Assembly: GCA_025529335.1 (NCBI GenBank)
Contig: JAMYHX010000006.1
Location: 235,787 to 299,786 of the forward strand
DNA length: 64,000 bases
Reading direction: 5' to 3'
Source: Rhizopus sp. PT2906
Lineage: Eukaryota > Mucoromycota > Mucoromycetes > Mucorales > Rhizopodaceae
The notes under the pieces: generated by a model
Seen by the model: only the letters and a program-made list of their open reading frames with translations
Databases searched by the model: none
What the model was told of the DNA's origin: nothing
In this document: positions 11,856 through 22,711 of the stretch, one piece after another
Layout: each line of letters begins with the position of its first letter
How positions within the stretch are numbered: position 1 is the first letter of the stretch
Program-made: the position numbers and the translations under genes

Positions 11856-12323
11856 ATTTTGGAACACCTTTATGTTTTCGTTTTAGTAAGTCATACTCAT
11901 TTCCCCTAAGTATCTCAATGTTATCGAACTCAACAGTAACCTCATCGACCTCCGTTTACACTCAGTAATAAAATTATTGTAGTTTTCGTTTGGAATGAAG
12001 TTAATCTAAAAAAAAGTATATTGTCTAAAAAAAATTATAATCTTCTCAAATGTAACCGACGACAATCAGCATCGGTACTTTGCACTACATCACATCTGGC
12101 CCATATTATGTACCATTCTTCTACATGAATTATTTATCAAGTGACCATTTGAGGTTAAAAAAGTGATCAATTGGTCCTTAAAAAGGGAATCAATTGAGAC
12201 TCAAAAAAGTGATCAAGTGATTTTCAAAATATTGGCCAATTGGAACTCACAAAAATGTCCAATTGGAATTTAAAAAGCGACCAAGTTTTTCAAGAAAATG
12301 ACCAATTGACGGCGGAAAGACAG
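11816..12323 (-). repeat. Right terminal inverted repeat of the 3.6-kb element
   Basis: Reverse complement of 8741-9248, ending GGAAAGACAG followed by TA. Its first 40 bp also encode the C-terminal residues and stop of protein A, so a mirrored copy of that gene tail exists in the left repeat. Confidence 0.8.
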
Positions 12324-12325
12324 TA

Positions 12326-12837
12326 CTTATATGTATTTGACTAAATTAGGAAAACTAAAGTTTGACAAAAGTGTTTAGCATAGAAGAGATTTGAAATACA
12401 GATCAGGAACAAGGCTGAATTGAAGGTTGCAGGCTCATCAATGAAAAAAGAGGAAAACGCCTAATACATTGAATAGAACAGCTAATAGATGCAGGAGAAG
12501 GTGCTTTTAAAGACGTGAAGATTGATCTACAGAGGATAAAACTTACGAGCCGATTGAACAGTAATATAAAGAGAATTGGAATAGATGAGTAATCTAAGAG
12601 TAACAAGTATAATGGTTCTGATCTGCTACAGTTTATAAGCTAGAATAGTGGGTTATAGTTATGATTCAATTTAAGGACTTCATTATATATTGAACTATGA
12701 CAAGAACAAGATATATTTGCTCTTCTTTATTCTTTGATGTTATGAATAATAACGAACTAACATTATTAACATACAGGAAATACATTGAACAAAATTCTTC
12801 AAATTTACTATTATATATTCTTATGAGATATTATTAT
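12326..12837. other. Intergenic region, former upstream sequence of the gene at 8739
   Basis: Before insertion of the 3.6-kb element this stretch would have been contiguous with the gene whose ATG is at 8739. No confident exon is visible on either strand. Confidence 0.4.
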
Positions 12838-13217
12838 GGCCAACACTACATGCACCAGAAAATGCACCAGAAAATAGGCTAATGCTACAGGCGTTTCCTT
12901 GGGGCGCTATTTATGTTGTCACTATACAAATTTACACTACCAATGCCTCTGCCTAATCTAAAGCTGTTCAGGTCACTCCTTGATATAAAATACGATGTCA
13001 TCATAATTACACATGTTCTTGCATTTTTGTTGATCAACTGACAACATAAAATTAGAATAAGTAACAACATTTCTTTTTATCCCTTCTTCTTTTTGAAAAG
13101 AAACGAACCAAGGTGATGAAAAGTTTTGTTGAGCGATATCATAGGTAATAGGTAGAGGTAGTGCCTGTAGTATTAGCCTAATTTCTGGTGCATTTTCTGG
13201 TGCATGTAGTGTTTCCC
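12838..13217 (+). mobile_element. MITE family 1, copy 1 (about 380 bp)
   Basis: Starts GGCCAACACTACATGCACC and ends in the imperfect reverse complement (TAGTGTTTCCC). The terminal repeats are about 55 bp. Each contains a tandem ATGCACCAGAAA and ends near GGGCGC or its variant. The copy is related along its length to 19635-20048 and 60003-60386. It has no coding capacity of its own. It lies directly upstream of an exon of the PD-(D/E)XK-like gene B. No certain target duplication was found. Confidence 0.8.
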
Positions 13218-13224
13218 TTATTTT

Positions 13225-14894
13225 AATTTCATTTCGCGAAGCCATGGGGAAAGTTCCTTCAAAGGCGCATTGACCAATTTGAAGAATAAAGCCAAGAAAG
13301 ACCGCCACCTCAATAGATCAATTAAACGTTTAGAAAAAAATGACTTCGAGGTTTGAAAACTATAATTTTACTAAAGTATACATTTCAATTGTTATTGTAG
13401 GAATTGCGTGTTCCAGCTGTTGAGACTTACTGGTCAAGAAGAACAGCACAGTATAAAGCTCTTGAAGCAGCCTATACTCAAAAAGATCTCAATATGTCGA
13501 TCAGCATCGAAGTCGACAAGGCTGTGATGTCTACATCAATGCAAGAGACAGAAAGGAAGGGGGAAAAAAGGAAAGTGAATGTCGTGGAAAAGAGGTGTCA
13601 GAAAAAGAGAAGGGAAGAAGACGAGGAAGAAGAAGGCAAACAGCGACAAAATAAACTTATTTCACATCAATTTACTCTCTTTGCAACTTAGAAACCACCA
13701 CAGCTGAAGTCAGTTATGTTCTTGACCTTATGGAAATAAATGCTGTAGACATAAAGTCCTTAAAGATTCACCGGGCCAAGAAGCAAATGGCAGTAGAAGA
13801 GCGTCTGTAAGTATGCTGATTTTCAGCAAGTGCTGCATAGCTCATATTTAACTTGTCTTAGCTTGCTATCATCAATCAAGATGATAGATCAAGAGCGCCT
13901 TCCTGACTACGAACTGTAAGCAAATATCTATCTGCTTATCAAGAGATGGAGGAATATATAAATATTATATATACGTAAAATAACACATTTATTAAACCTG
14001 AAATATTAGGCGTTGGAAGACAACGCGGACATCTTTGTCCAAACTCCCGCACCAACAAACCTCGAAGAAATGGTCATAGCCAACTCGCTGTCAACGCTGT
14101 AAGTTTTGAAATAAAATCCAAAATAAATTTTCTTCTCTAATGAATTATTCTTTAGGTTCTTGTTTGACTTCATCGTAAAGTTTGCTTCGGTGATCTTGCA
14201 AAATGCCTTTGCTGCCAGCTTGGCACTGGCAATTGATTGATAAATATTCTTTTAATTGTGACAAAAAACATTATTGATGTACTCTTTGAATAGGGATACA
14301 TTGTCTTTTGCCACAAAGGGAAGGATCCCAACAACGTTCAAAACTGACAGGCCTGATATTATTATCATTTGCTGCTGCGGGGTTGAAGTGGGCTGTGGTG
14401 AGGTGAAGCCTCCTGGAAAAGGCAAGGCCCTTGTAGACAAGAATAGAGCAAGAATTGCCGAGTTGTGCAAGCGACAGCTTCATGCTCGGCTGAAGCACGC
14501 TACATCTGCTCGCGAGCAGAGTACCTTTGGGGTTCTGGTTGCTGGTAAGCAAAGTCATATTTAATATGCGAAGTATACTAATCAAGAGGATAGGTATGTC
14601 TCTGGAGCTAACAAAGCTCCAGTTTAACAATGACAATTACTTCTATTCTGTTCTGAAATCAATCGAGCTGCCCGGGAGAAGTCAATGGTACTCCAATATT
14701 GAAGCATACTTCGAAACGCTGTTTAGCTTCAAGGTAAGCTCTACTGTACGTATAATGTCTTTCAACTCATTGTTTTCAAATGGTTATAGGTTCTTATTGA
14801 GCAGTCGCCTGGGGAAGAGGATAATGGCAACCAGTTATCCATATATGATCAATGCTCTGGACTGTTGAATCCAACAGCCAGATTCTTGAAATAA
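13225..14894 (+). pseudogene. PD-(D/E)XK-like protein B, probably 5'-disrupted
   Basis: A rightward multi-exon gene emerging directly after MITE copy 1. Exon pieces in order: ISRSHGESSFKGALTNLKNKA...EKNDFE; ELRVPAVETYWSRRTAQYKALEAAY with an acidic/basic low-complexity tail; ETTTAEVSYVLDLMEINAVD; LLSSIKMIDQERLPDYEL; ALEDNADIFVQTPAPTNLEE; FLFDFIVKFASVILQNAF; then TDRPDIIII, 9 residues, and EVGCGEVKPPGKGKAL; a helix with KRQLHARLKHAT; the strand TFGVLVAG; and a tail ending NPTARFLK at the TAA at 14894. D, E and K of a PD-(D/E)XK site are all present. One exon join (13921 to 14011) does not keep phase and one has no clear donor, so the gene may be broken. No start codon survives because the MITE occupies the 5' side. 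Confidence 0.5.
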
Positions 14895-15677
14895 AGCTGT
14901 ATTATATATTTCTTAATTATGTAAATAGCCGTATTTTATGATTAAGACTTTAATATCTCCCACCGCTAACAGAAGAAACAGTTTTCTTTAATGATAGAAG
15001 CAAACTGAGTAATAAGGTTTTTTCTATCATGAATCTAAGGAGTCTCTATTGATTCATCCTATGCTTAAATCAAGTGTAAAAGAGAGGATAGACTTAGCTT
15101 TTGATCACTATACTGTTAAGGACACTCTCCTGTGAAACAACTTGGGTCCAGCCACGCAATCAAAAAATATATGACCCTATGACATAAACTTTAAACACTG
15201 TTTTCATTATCAATCAATCCTTACCACTATTTTACACTTTCAAGGTCTAATAAATAGTCGGGTCTCCTTTATGAAGTATAAAATGACGTACTTGAGCTTA
15301 ATCCAACACAAGCTCTTCATTTACAACCCTTCATTTTACGTAATCATGTTCTTCCTGTCGGCATTTTAAAGATCTCCGATCAGCAAAGCTGAAGTCTCTC
15401 TTGACCAACGGTTTCGAACGCGTGTTTGGTATTCAAGCGTAACAGTGGACTGACTGATCAACAGTCACTCAGTCACTCACACTTTCTTTCTTTCTCGCTC
15501 ACTGTATTGCTCTCACCTTTACAATTTGAGTAACCTTTTTTTTTTTTATATTGCGAATCAAAGAAAACAGCCTCAGTTCCTTCGTTTTCTTTTTCTTTTT
15601 CTTTTCTCTTTCTTTTTTTGTTCTTATTCTTACTTTAACTAATCTGTTAGTAAAATAGTAATAACAATAATAAACTA
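14895..15677. other. Intergenic region upstream of the PHO81-like gene
   Basis: AT-rich, with long C/T tracts at 15480-15620 typical of a fungal promoter before the PHO81-like start. No CACGTG Pho4-type site was seen here. No gene is supported. Confidence 0.5.
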
Positions 15678-18600
15678 ATGAAGGTAAACGTACAAGTTTG
15701 AGCGATATGCTTCTTTTTATTAAGACTCTCTTAAAAGTTTGGCAAACAAATCCAAAGCCAACAATTTACAGAATGGAGTCCTTATTATTTGGATTATAAA
15801 GGATTAAAGAAATTCATCAGCTCACTTCTTAACGCTCCTGCTGACAGTCTAAAAGCTTTAGGATTGCCTCCTATTGACGATGAAGAAGACCGTTCAAAAC
15901 TACTTCAGTCACAAAAGGCTGCCTTCTTTTTTAAACTTGAACGTGAACTCGAAAAGGTACTTTTTAAAAACAGAACAGCTAATGTCAAAAAATAACATGT
16001 CAACCTAGATCAATTCGTTTTATCTTCAAAAAGAAAATGAGTTAAAAGTGCGACTAAGGACGCTTATTGATAAAAAGAAAGTACTTCAATCCGATACCCG
16101 CCGACTAAAGCATGCTTCAACCTTATTTAAAGCTATTCAGGAAGCTTTTATTCAGTTTGAACAAGAGTTGACTAAAATTCAAGTAAGATGAAATACTTGT
16201 GTGAGGATTTTTGCTTATATTATTTTTACAGAAATATGTCGAATTAAACAATGAAGGCTTTAGAAAGATCTTGAAGAAATGGGATAAACGGTCAAAGTCA
16301 TCTACAAAAGAGCTCTATCTTTCACGTCAGATCGATATTCAACCATGCTTTAACACACAAGTCCTATGTGAGTTATCCGACATGGCATCTGCAAATCGTA
16401 TCGAGCTATCCAATATTCAGGAAGGCATTCCGATTAGTCCAGCGTCATGGGGTCCACACGAGATGAACAACACCAACGGTACGACAGGAACTAATCTCGG
16501 TGGGGGAACAGGTGCAGTGGATGAGATGGATGATATCGAACTTGAGCTTGTGAAGTCCGTATCCGCAGGACAGACCTCTGTCGTCCGAGAGATCCTAGAC
16601 CGTATCACTCAAAATCCAGCACCAGAAGACCGGGGCAGGATAACACGTGTGTTCTGGCACGCCTGCTCAGAAGCGCCCAAGGAGATTGTCGATATGCTTA
16701 TTAATACACAATTGGTCGATTTCGATTACGTAGATGATATCATCGAGCGATCTTGTTTACATGTCGTTGCCATGAACGGTCGCTTGGATCTATTGGAGAC
16801 CTGTATTGAACACAACGCCAATGTAGAAGCAACAGATGCCTACGGAAGAACAGCACTGCATTATGCTACCATGAATGGATTTGCCGAGTGTGTCAAATAC
16901 CTGATTAGCAAAAATACCGATATTGAGCGTAGAGATCATGACGGATTCACTCCACTTATCTATGCCATCATGAACGGACATACGACCTGTGTAGAGATCC
17001 TGATACAAGCCAACGCCAATATTGAGCCTAGGCATCCAGGAGACCATATCCCTCTATCACTTGCCTGTCACTTTGGGCATACCGACATCGCCCTCATGCT
17101 CTATAACCAAGGAGCAAAAAATCTGCCTAATGCTGAATCGCTTTACCCATTACATCTTGCCGCTCGCCAGGGGCATGCTGAACTCTGCCGCGTACTCTCA
17201 CAAAACTCACAGGATATTGACACGCCCGACAAGTATAACTCGTGGACGCCTCTCTTCTGGGCTGCCAATGATGGACACGTCGAATGTGTTCGTATCTTGA
17301 TTCATGCCGGTTGTAAGGTGAATGCCAAAGACGAAAATGGAAAGACGGCACTTTACTATGCCGCGTGGGAAGGTCATATGGACTGCGTTCAACTCTTGAT
17401 AGATGCCGGCTGTGAAACAGAGACTGCCCAGGACGCATTATCGAATGCCAACACGGCGTCTCCAGAAGCAGGTGATGCTGATGGAGAACTAGACGTAATT
17501 CCTTCTTTATCCTTGCCACCACCCATCATCCCCTTCCGTATTTATGGTCACAGTTATTTGGATAAGAAATACCAGGTTCAGATCAGTTTCCGCCAACCGC
17601 CCATCCGCCTTTATGACAACTCACAAGTTTCTTCTCTGCGTATCATCATATCGTCTAAACCCGATACAGGCATGATCCCTCACAGCGTGATCCTGCCATT
17701 GGTGGATGATCGGGACGTGTCTAATTTCCAAGTGGACAAACTTGATGATTTCTTGTTAGAATTTGATGTCCTTGCCACATTTGGTTCCAAGGTACTCGGA
17801 CGTGGCGTTGCCTTGCCTCACTCGTTCTCGCGCGCTGATTTCAAGATCTCCGAGGGCCATTGCACCATCCCACTGCTTGATGGACATTTGAAGGTCATTG
17901 GTGAACTTTCATACGATTACTCGGTGATCAACCCTTTCAGAGGCGTTCAACTAGAGATTGGTGGTAGAATCGAAACCTACTGGAAATCGACAAATACTGT
18001 GCTACCTTCAGAACCTACTGCCGCCACCATAACTGCGGCCCCTGCATCAACTTCATCAAGCACCAATGATGCTGCTGCTACTACGGCGACCACCAATACG
18101 ACTGCCAATGTGCCATCGTTCATTACAGCCTCTTCATTATCAGGAGACTATGTGTTAGTCATTGTACAACTAACAAAAGATCTGGTGCCTGTCGTCTATG
18201 CCAACTGGATGGTTCCCTTTGAAGGGCTTGATCTGGCAGTTTCTGACTTGACTTTTAACCAGCTTAGTCACATAGGCGAGCAATTGCTAAAGAGCTATCA
18301 ACCCTCTGATAACGATATCTGTCCTGTTACTGGAAACAGTCTGATCATTCAAAAGCTTGGCGACTATCGACATGTTTTGTCATTAGATCAAGTATTGCAG
18401 GTAAAAGCAAGAGCCTAAAGTGTTTAATACCTTTACTTATACTTTTTCATAGAAACTTCCACTCAGTATGGGAGTTCATCTTGAACTAAAATACCCTTCA
18501 CCAAGCGATCAGACACTCTACTCATTTCCCAACATTTGCGGACGGAACACATTTGTTGATACAATTCTTCAATGTATTTATAGTCATGTACGCTCACTTC

Positions 18601-19143
18601 CCCTTAATACAGCAAGCCGAAGCCTGTTCTTTTCATCCTATAATCCTGCCATTTGTATGGTAGTCAACTGGAAACAACCCAATTGTAAGTTCATTCAATA
18701 CTCATGCATTGTGTCTCACTAGTATATATAGATGCTGTATTCTTTGGTACATATTGCGGGCTCAATGTGCACCGTGGCATGAAACGCAAACATGTAGAAG
18801 ACGATACGGGTATAAAGCAAGATTCAAATGATATTCGTTGTTCATCGCTGAAGGAAGCTGTTAAATTTGCAAAACAAAATAATCTCTTGGGTGTCATTTG
18901 TAATGCACAAACACTGGTAAGTTGTCCCTTTTCTTTTACGTTTACTTGTTTTAACATGTATCATAGGTACAAGTGCCTTCTCTAATAAAGACAGTTAAAG
19001 AAAGTGGATTGATTGTCGTCACAGCAGGAGAAGTTAATTCTGATGCTCAATATCGTCAGATACAGGAAAGATATGGTGTAGACGCCATGGTAATTGATCA
19101 AGTGGTTCATTTTAATAACTCAATGGCTGGTGCCGGATTTTAA
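15678..19143 (+). CDS. SPX-ankyrin protein, Pho81-like phosphate-signalling regulator
   Basis: About 1053 residues in seven exons: 15678-15683, 15738-15956, 16009-16182, 16232-18400, 18453-18684, 18732-18916 and 18967-19143, summing to 3162 nt in frame. The first exon is only ATGAAG; splicing it restores the canonical SPX start MKFGKQIQSQQ...W..YYLDYKGLKKFI. SPX covers roughly residues 1-165 and should bind inositol pyrophosphates. About seven ankyrin repeats follow (residues 236-530), then a Pho81/Gde1-specific beta-rich region and a C-terminal GDPD-like remnant (DTILQCIYSHVR, NPAICMVVNWKQPNY). The HRG and EN catalytic motifs of active glycerophosphodiesterases are not visible, which favours a Pho81-type inhibitor of the Pho80-Pho85 kinase over a Gde1 enzyme. 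A Ser/Thr/Ala-rich linker lies near residue 740. Confidence 0.88.
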
Positions 19144-19471
19144 GAATAAAATTGTGTAATCTTGTGTACAGTCAACCAAGTCGATTTGTAGCTTTAACTA
19201 GAAGACTAATGAATAAAAAACAATGCATTATTCGCTTTATACTTACCAAGGCGTTAAGGAATGCACTGCCGTTATGGACAGCGCATTAAATCCAGGGAGC
19301 ACTATTAGTCTTTTGAAGGACTTTTGTATTTTAAGAAATGGAAGTCGTATTTTTAGAAACCAAGTCGCTTGCTTAGAAATTATGTCGTTTTTGGCACGCA
19401 TAAAATATAAAAGAGAGCGAGCATTTCTTTTTTTTTCTAGCGCTTTTTATTTTCCAAGCTTTACAATTTAA

Positions 19472-21230
19472 CATGAGTAGCAATGTTGCCAAAAAGACGA
19501 CAGAGGTTGTGGTATCCAGTCCTAGTATCGAAAATTTTTCTAGCTCCCGCCCAAGCTATCATTGTTTCCTCATCCAAGACGCACACATGGAAAGGTGTAA
19601 AGAGTATAGACTATTGTTTTTCTGAGAATAAGCGGGCCAACACTACATGTACCAGAAAATGCACCAGAAAATAGGCTAATGCTACAGGCGTTTCCTTGGG
19701 GCGCTATTTATGTTGTCACTATACAAATTTACACTACCAATGCCTTCGCCTAATCTAAGGCTGTTCAGGTCACTCCTTGATATAAAATACGATGTCATCA
19801 TACTTACACATGCTCTTGCATTTTTGTTGATCAACTGACAACATAAAATTAGAATAAGTAACAACATTTCTTTCTATCCCTTCTTTTTGAAAAGAGACAA
19901 TTCAAGATGATAACTTCATAAACTCATGTTTAGATTGACGCTACACATTGAGTAGCTTTGTTGAACGGCATCATAGGTAATAGGTAGTGGTACCGCCTGT
20001 AGCATTAGTCTATTTTCTGGTGCATTTTCTGATGCATGTAGTGTTTTCAAAAATAATTCCTTTTGCATAGGTTCTTGAAAACCACCACAAAAGAAAACAC
20101 GTTGAACAGCACACTGAGTACTCTTCTTCACGTCCACGAAGACTATCAACGCCTGTAAAGCACGAAGAATATGTAAACTCAGAAACATACATTCATGACG
20201 AAAACGTAAGTCATCATGAATGTTAATAAGTTGGTTATTCATCCACTAAATTTATCTGCATGCAGGCCGATAGTCCCGGTTCAAGCAGCAATTCCTCCTA
20301 TGTACCACCAGATTCAATTGTTGGTTACAAATGTGATTTAAGTATGTGTAAACTTAGTCGCAAGGATGTACCGAAGCCCCTGTTGCCAGTTGAAGGTAAA
20401 ACTTTAGCCACCTTAATTGCTGATGCTGAAGAACAAGCTGCGTTACACCGACTATCACCACTTGATCTTGAACGACGCTTGTACTTGTCATGCATTTTCT
20501 CAGCAACAAGTTTATTGATTAACACTGACGACGACATCGCTGAGCTTCCAAGCACAATAAGTCAGAGTATTCTGGCCTTAAAGTTAGCAATTCAACATAA
20601 GAAACTATACGTTCAACCACGACCATCAACTACATTTGAAGAGTTATGTCTCAATAATATTTTGTTTTCAACATTTACCGGTCATGGAAAGCCATCAATC
20701 AAAAACAACTTCAATGAGATACACTTGATTGCAAACTCTCTCGCCTTATTCTTGGCACCTTTTTTCACACCCCATGATCCTATCCAAATTGAGTGGGATG
20801 CTACATCTTGGATATACAACCAGTTGAACAATAAGGCTAAAGATAAAAAACGACCAGACATCAACTTTCATATTCAATCTGGTAATACAATCGTTGAGGT
20901 TGGTTGTGGTGAAGTCATGAAGGACAAGACCGGTGAAGTTGAAGCTAAGGCTCGTGTTATTGAAATTATGAAACGTTAACTTCACTTGAGAAGGAAACTT
21001 GCAAAGAAAATGCCCGAGGCTCAGACATCCGGTATTCTCGTGATTGGTACTGAAATCACCTTATTAAAAATGCATATGGATACCAGCAAATGGGTCTACG
21101 TGTATGAGGAATCCTTCCCTTTTAAATCACCGACGACATACGCAACATACCAGAATATGGATATTGCAATGGCAATTGTGGGATTTCGCTATTTGCACTG
21201 CACATATGCACTGCATTTTCACAATTAATG
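19472..21230 (+). pseudogene. PD-(D/E)XK-like protein C, nonsense-interrupted
   Basis: A candidate first exon starts at 19472 (MSSNVAKKTTEVVVSSPS). After an intron containing MITE copy 2, an exon begins at 20070 (VLENHHKRKHVEQ), splices at 20209 to 20265 (ADSPGSSSNSSYVPPDS) and runs through SLALFLAPFF, then RPDINFHI, EVGCGEV and ARVIEIMKR. A TAA at 20977 follows, and the same frame continues LHLRRKLAKKMPEAQTSGILVIGTE. Protein B has KRQLHARL at this place, so a CAA (Gln) has become TAA. The lysine after GEV is M here, with K one residue on, so activity is doubtful. The frame ends inside a short inverted-repeat element from 21186. Linkage of the 19472 exon is uncertain because the phase does not match in the simplest join. 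Confidence 0.5.
19635..20048 (+). mobile_element. MITE family 1, copy 2 (about 414 bp)
   Basis: Same terminal ATGCACCAGAAA repeats and internal sequence as copies 1 and 3, with a diverged right-centre part. Its right end lies about 20 nt before the TAG acceptor used by the exon at 20070 of protein C. Confidence 0.8.
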
Positions 21231-21608
21231 ACGTAAGCAATTCAATTTGCATAGAAAACAGCATATTTATTCTAATTACTTTATAAGAACTACATCTTGT
21301 AAAAAAAAAATTTGCTTGAAGGAAGAAAACTGACCACAGAATGCGTTGTTCTTCTAGACGCGTCATACCCAATTCTCATTGGTCCATGGTAAATTCATGC
21401 AATAAACCTGTTTTCTTATAAAATGATGCTATTTTTAATGAGTTTTCAGCATAATAAAGAGATTATTACAGACTCATTGACACATGCTTCTCTTATACTT
21501 CAGTTTTGTACATAGTGTTGTGTGGGTGTAGTTTGTCTAGCGCCGTTTGTTGTTCTTACGTCACTAATTGGGAAAATGCTGTGCAGATGTGCTGTTCAAA
21601 TAGCAAAA
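21186..21608. mobile_element. Short inverted-repeat element (MITE-like) of a second type
   Basis: Terminal inverted repeats of about 53 bp with roughly 80 percent identity: the left starts near GCTATTTGCACTGCAC and includes GCATTTTCACAATTAATGACG; the right (21556-21608) is its imperfect reverse complement. The centre is AT-rich and non-coding. It interrupts the 3' part of protein C. It shares no sequence with MITE family 1. Confidence 0.6.
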
Positions 21609-21611
21609 CTC

Positions 21612-21694
21612 CAAAAACTTTCGATATCAGGACTGGATACCACAACCTCTGTCGTCTTTCTGGCAACATTGCTACTCATGTTAAGTTGTAAAAT
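21612..21694 (-). repeat. Inverted copy of the protein C first exon
   Basis: The minus strand from about 21682 reads MSSNVARKTTEVVVSSPDIES, nearly the same as 19472-19540 on the plus strand, with about 85 percent DNA identity over roughly 85 bp including some 5' leader. The frame stops soon after. Together with 19455-19545 it forms an inverted-repeat pair around protein C. Confidence 0.65.
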
Positions 21695-21960
21695 ACGAAA
21701 TTGATTTTGGAAAAGGTAATAGCTGTTTCAAAACAGTAGTCCGGCACGGAGCAAACTTGCTTCGGCATTTCATTATTGGCTTGCCTAATTTAGCAAGTAA
21801 AATTGAAAATCAGCTGATGGAGGAAAGGGGGGACAGGTGTGAAGAGCGAGAGTGGGGGGTGGAGGTTTACTTATGTGGTGCAAGTGGCAAGTGATGTACA
21901 AAGTGGAAAGAGGCCCCATCTTTGGATTATTCTCTCTCTCTTTCCTTATTCCTGTAGAAA

Positions 21961-22711
21961 ATGCCTAAGGGTATGTATCACATCTTTATGAATATTTGGG
22001 TGGTGGGGGGAGATTGGGAAAAAGGGAAGGATGAATGGATACATATATTGAATGGATGGATGAACAACAATGATGGATACACATACACTGGATGATTTAG
22101 AATACAACACATCCATATCAACACATCGTATCAGCAACTAAACTATGCAGAGAAAAGCATCCATAGAGGATACCTATATCGTACAGCAATAGATAACGTC
22201 AACTTGATCATTAAGCACATTTGAAAATGGGGGGAGAGAATGAATTAAAAGAAGAGAGATGGAGACACATTGTTCATTTGATTTCAGTCATTAACACAAT
22301 CACATAGTTAGCGTTTCCGGAACCAAGTACCGTATGACTCTCGGTTTACCCGTTGGTGCTGTCATGAACTGTGCCGATAACTCTGGTGCCAAGAACTTGT
22401 ATGTCATTGCTGTTCGTAACATCAAGGGTCACTTGAACAGACTCCCCGCCGCTGGTTGTGGTGACATGGTTGTTGCTACTGTCAAGAAGGGTAAGCCCGA
22501 ATTGAGAAAGAAGGTTTTGGCTGCTGTTGTTGTTCGTCAACGCAAGGCCTGGCGCCGTAGAGATGGTGTCTTCCTTTACTTTGAAGATAACGCTGGTGTC
22601 ATTGTTAACCCCAAGGGTGAAATGAAGGGTTCCGCTATCACTGGTCCCGTTGCCAAGGAATGTGCTGATTTGTGGCCTCGTATTGCTTCTGCTGCTGGTA
22701 CTGTCGTCTAA
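21961..22711 (+). CDS. 60S ribosomal protein L23 (uL14)
   Basis: A 137-residue large-subunit ribosomal protein, similar to yeast Rpl23 over its whole length. Exon 1 is 21961-21970 (MPK plus one base) and exon 2 is 22308-22711; splicing gives [21 protein letters not shown]. The uL14 signature is complete: [68 protein letters not shown] and [13 protein letters not shown]. uL14 sits at the subunit interface near the factor-binding site. The 337-nt first intron is unusually long for this window; I saw no convincing box C/D or H/ACA snoRNA in it. Codon use is more restricted than in neighbours (GTC, AAG, GGT), as expected for a highly expressed gene. Confidence 0.95.

Larger units (their letters stand above)
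8739..12325. mobile_element. 3.6-kb element with about 508-bp perfect-looking terminal inverted repeats
   Basis: The left repeat (8741-9248) and right repeat (11816-12323) are reverse complements. I compared them through all long homopolymer runs and saw no difference. The outer ends read CTGTCTTTCCGCC and each is bordered by TA (8739-8740 and 12324-12325), consistent with a TA target duplication. The interior carries one rightward, broken gene with a PD-(D/E)XK-like core (protein A). No recognised transposase (DDE, RT, tyrosine recombinase, helicase) was seen. Near-identical long repeats suggest a recent insertion or gene conversion. An assembly artefact must be excluded, but the flanking TA and the unique interior argue for a real element. 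Confidence 0.75.

Noticed and set aside
8739..12325. Classification as a Mutator-like element because of the long inverted repeats
   Set aside because: No 8-10 bp target duplication and no MULE transposase; flanks agree only in TA.
12973..13308. Leftward 111-codon frame across MITE copy 1
   Set aside because: It is produced by the MITE terminal repeats read in frame (APENAPE) and overlaps protein B exons on the other strand.
19916..20242. Leftward 108-codon frame across MITE copy 2
   Set aside because: It is the antisense shadow of the MITE and of the protein C exon at 20070-20208.
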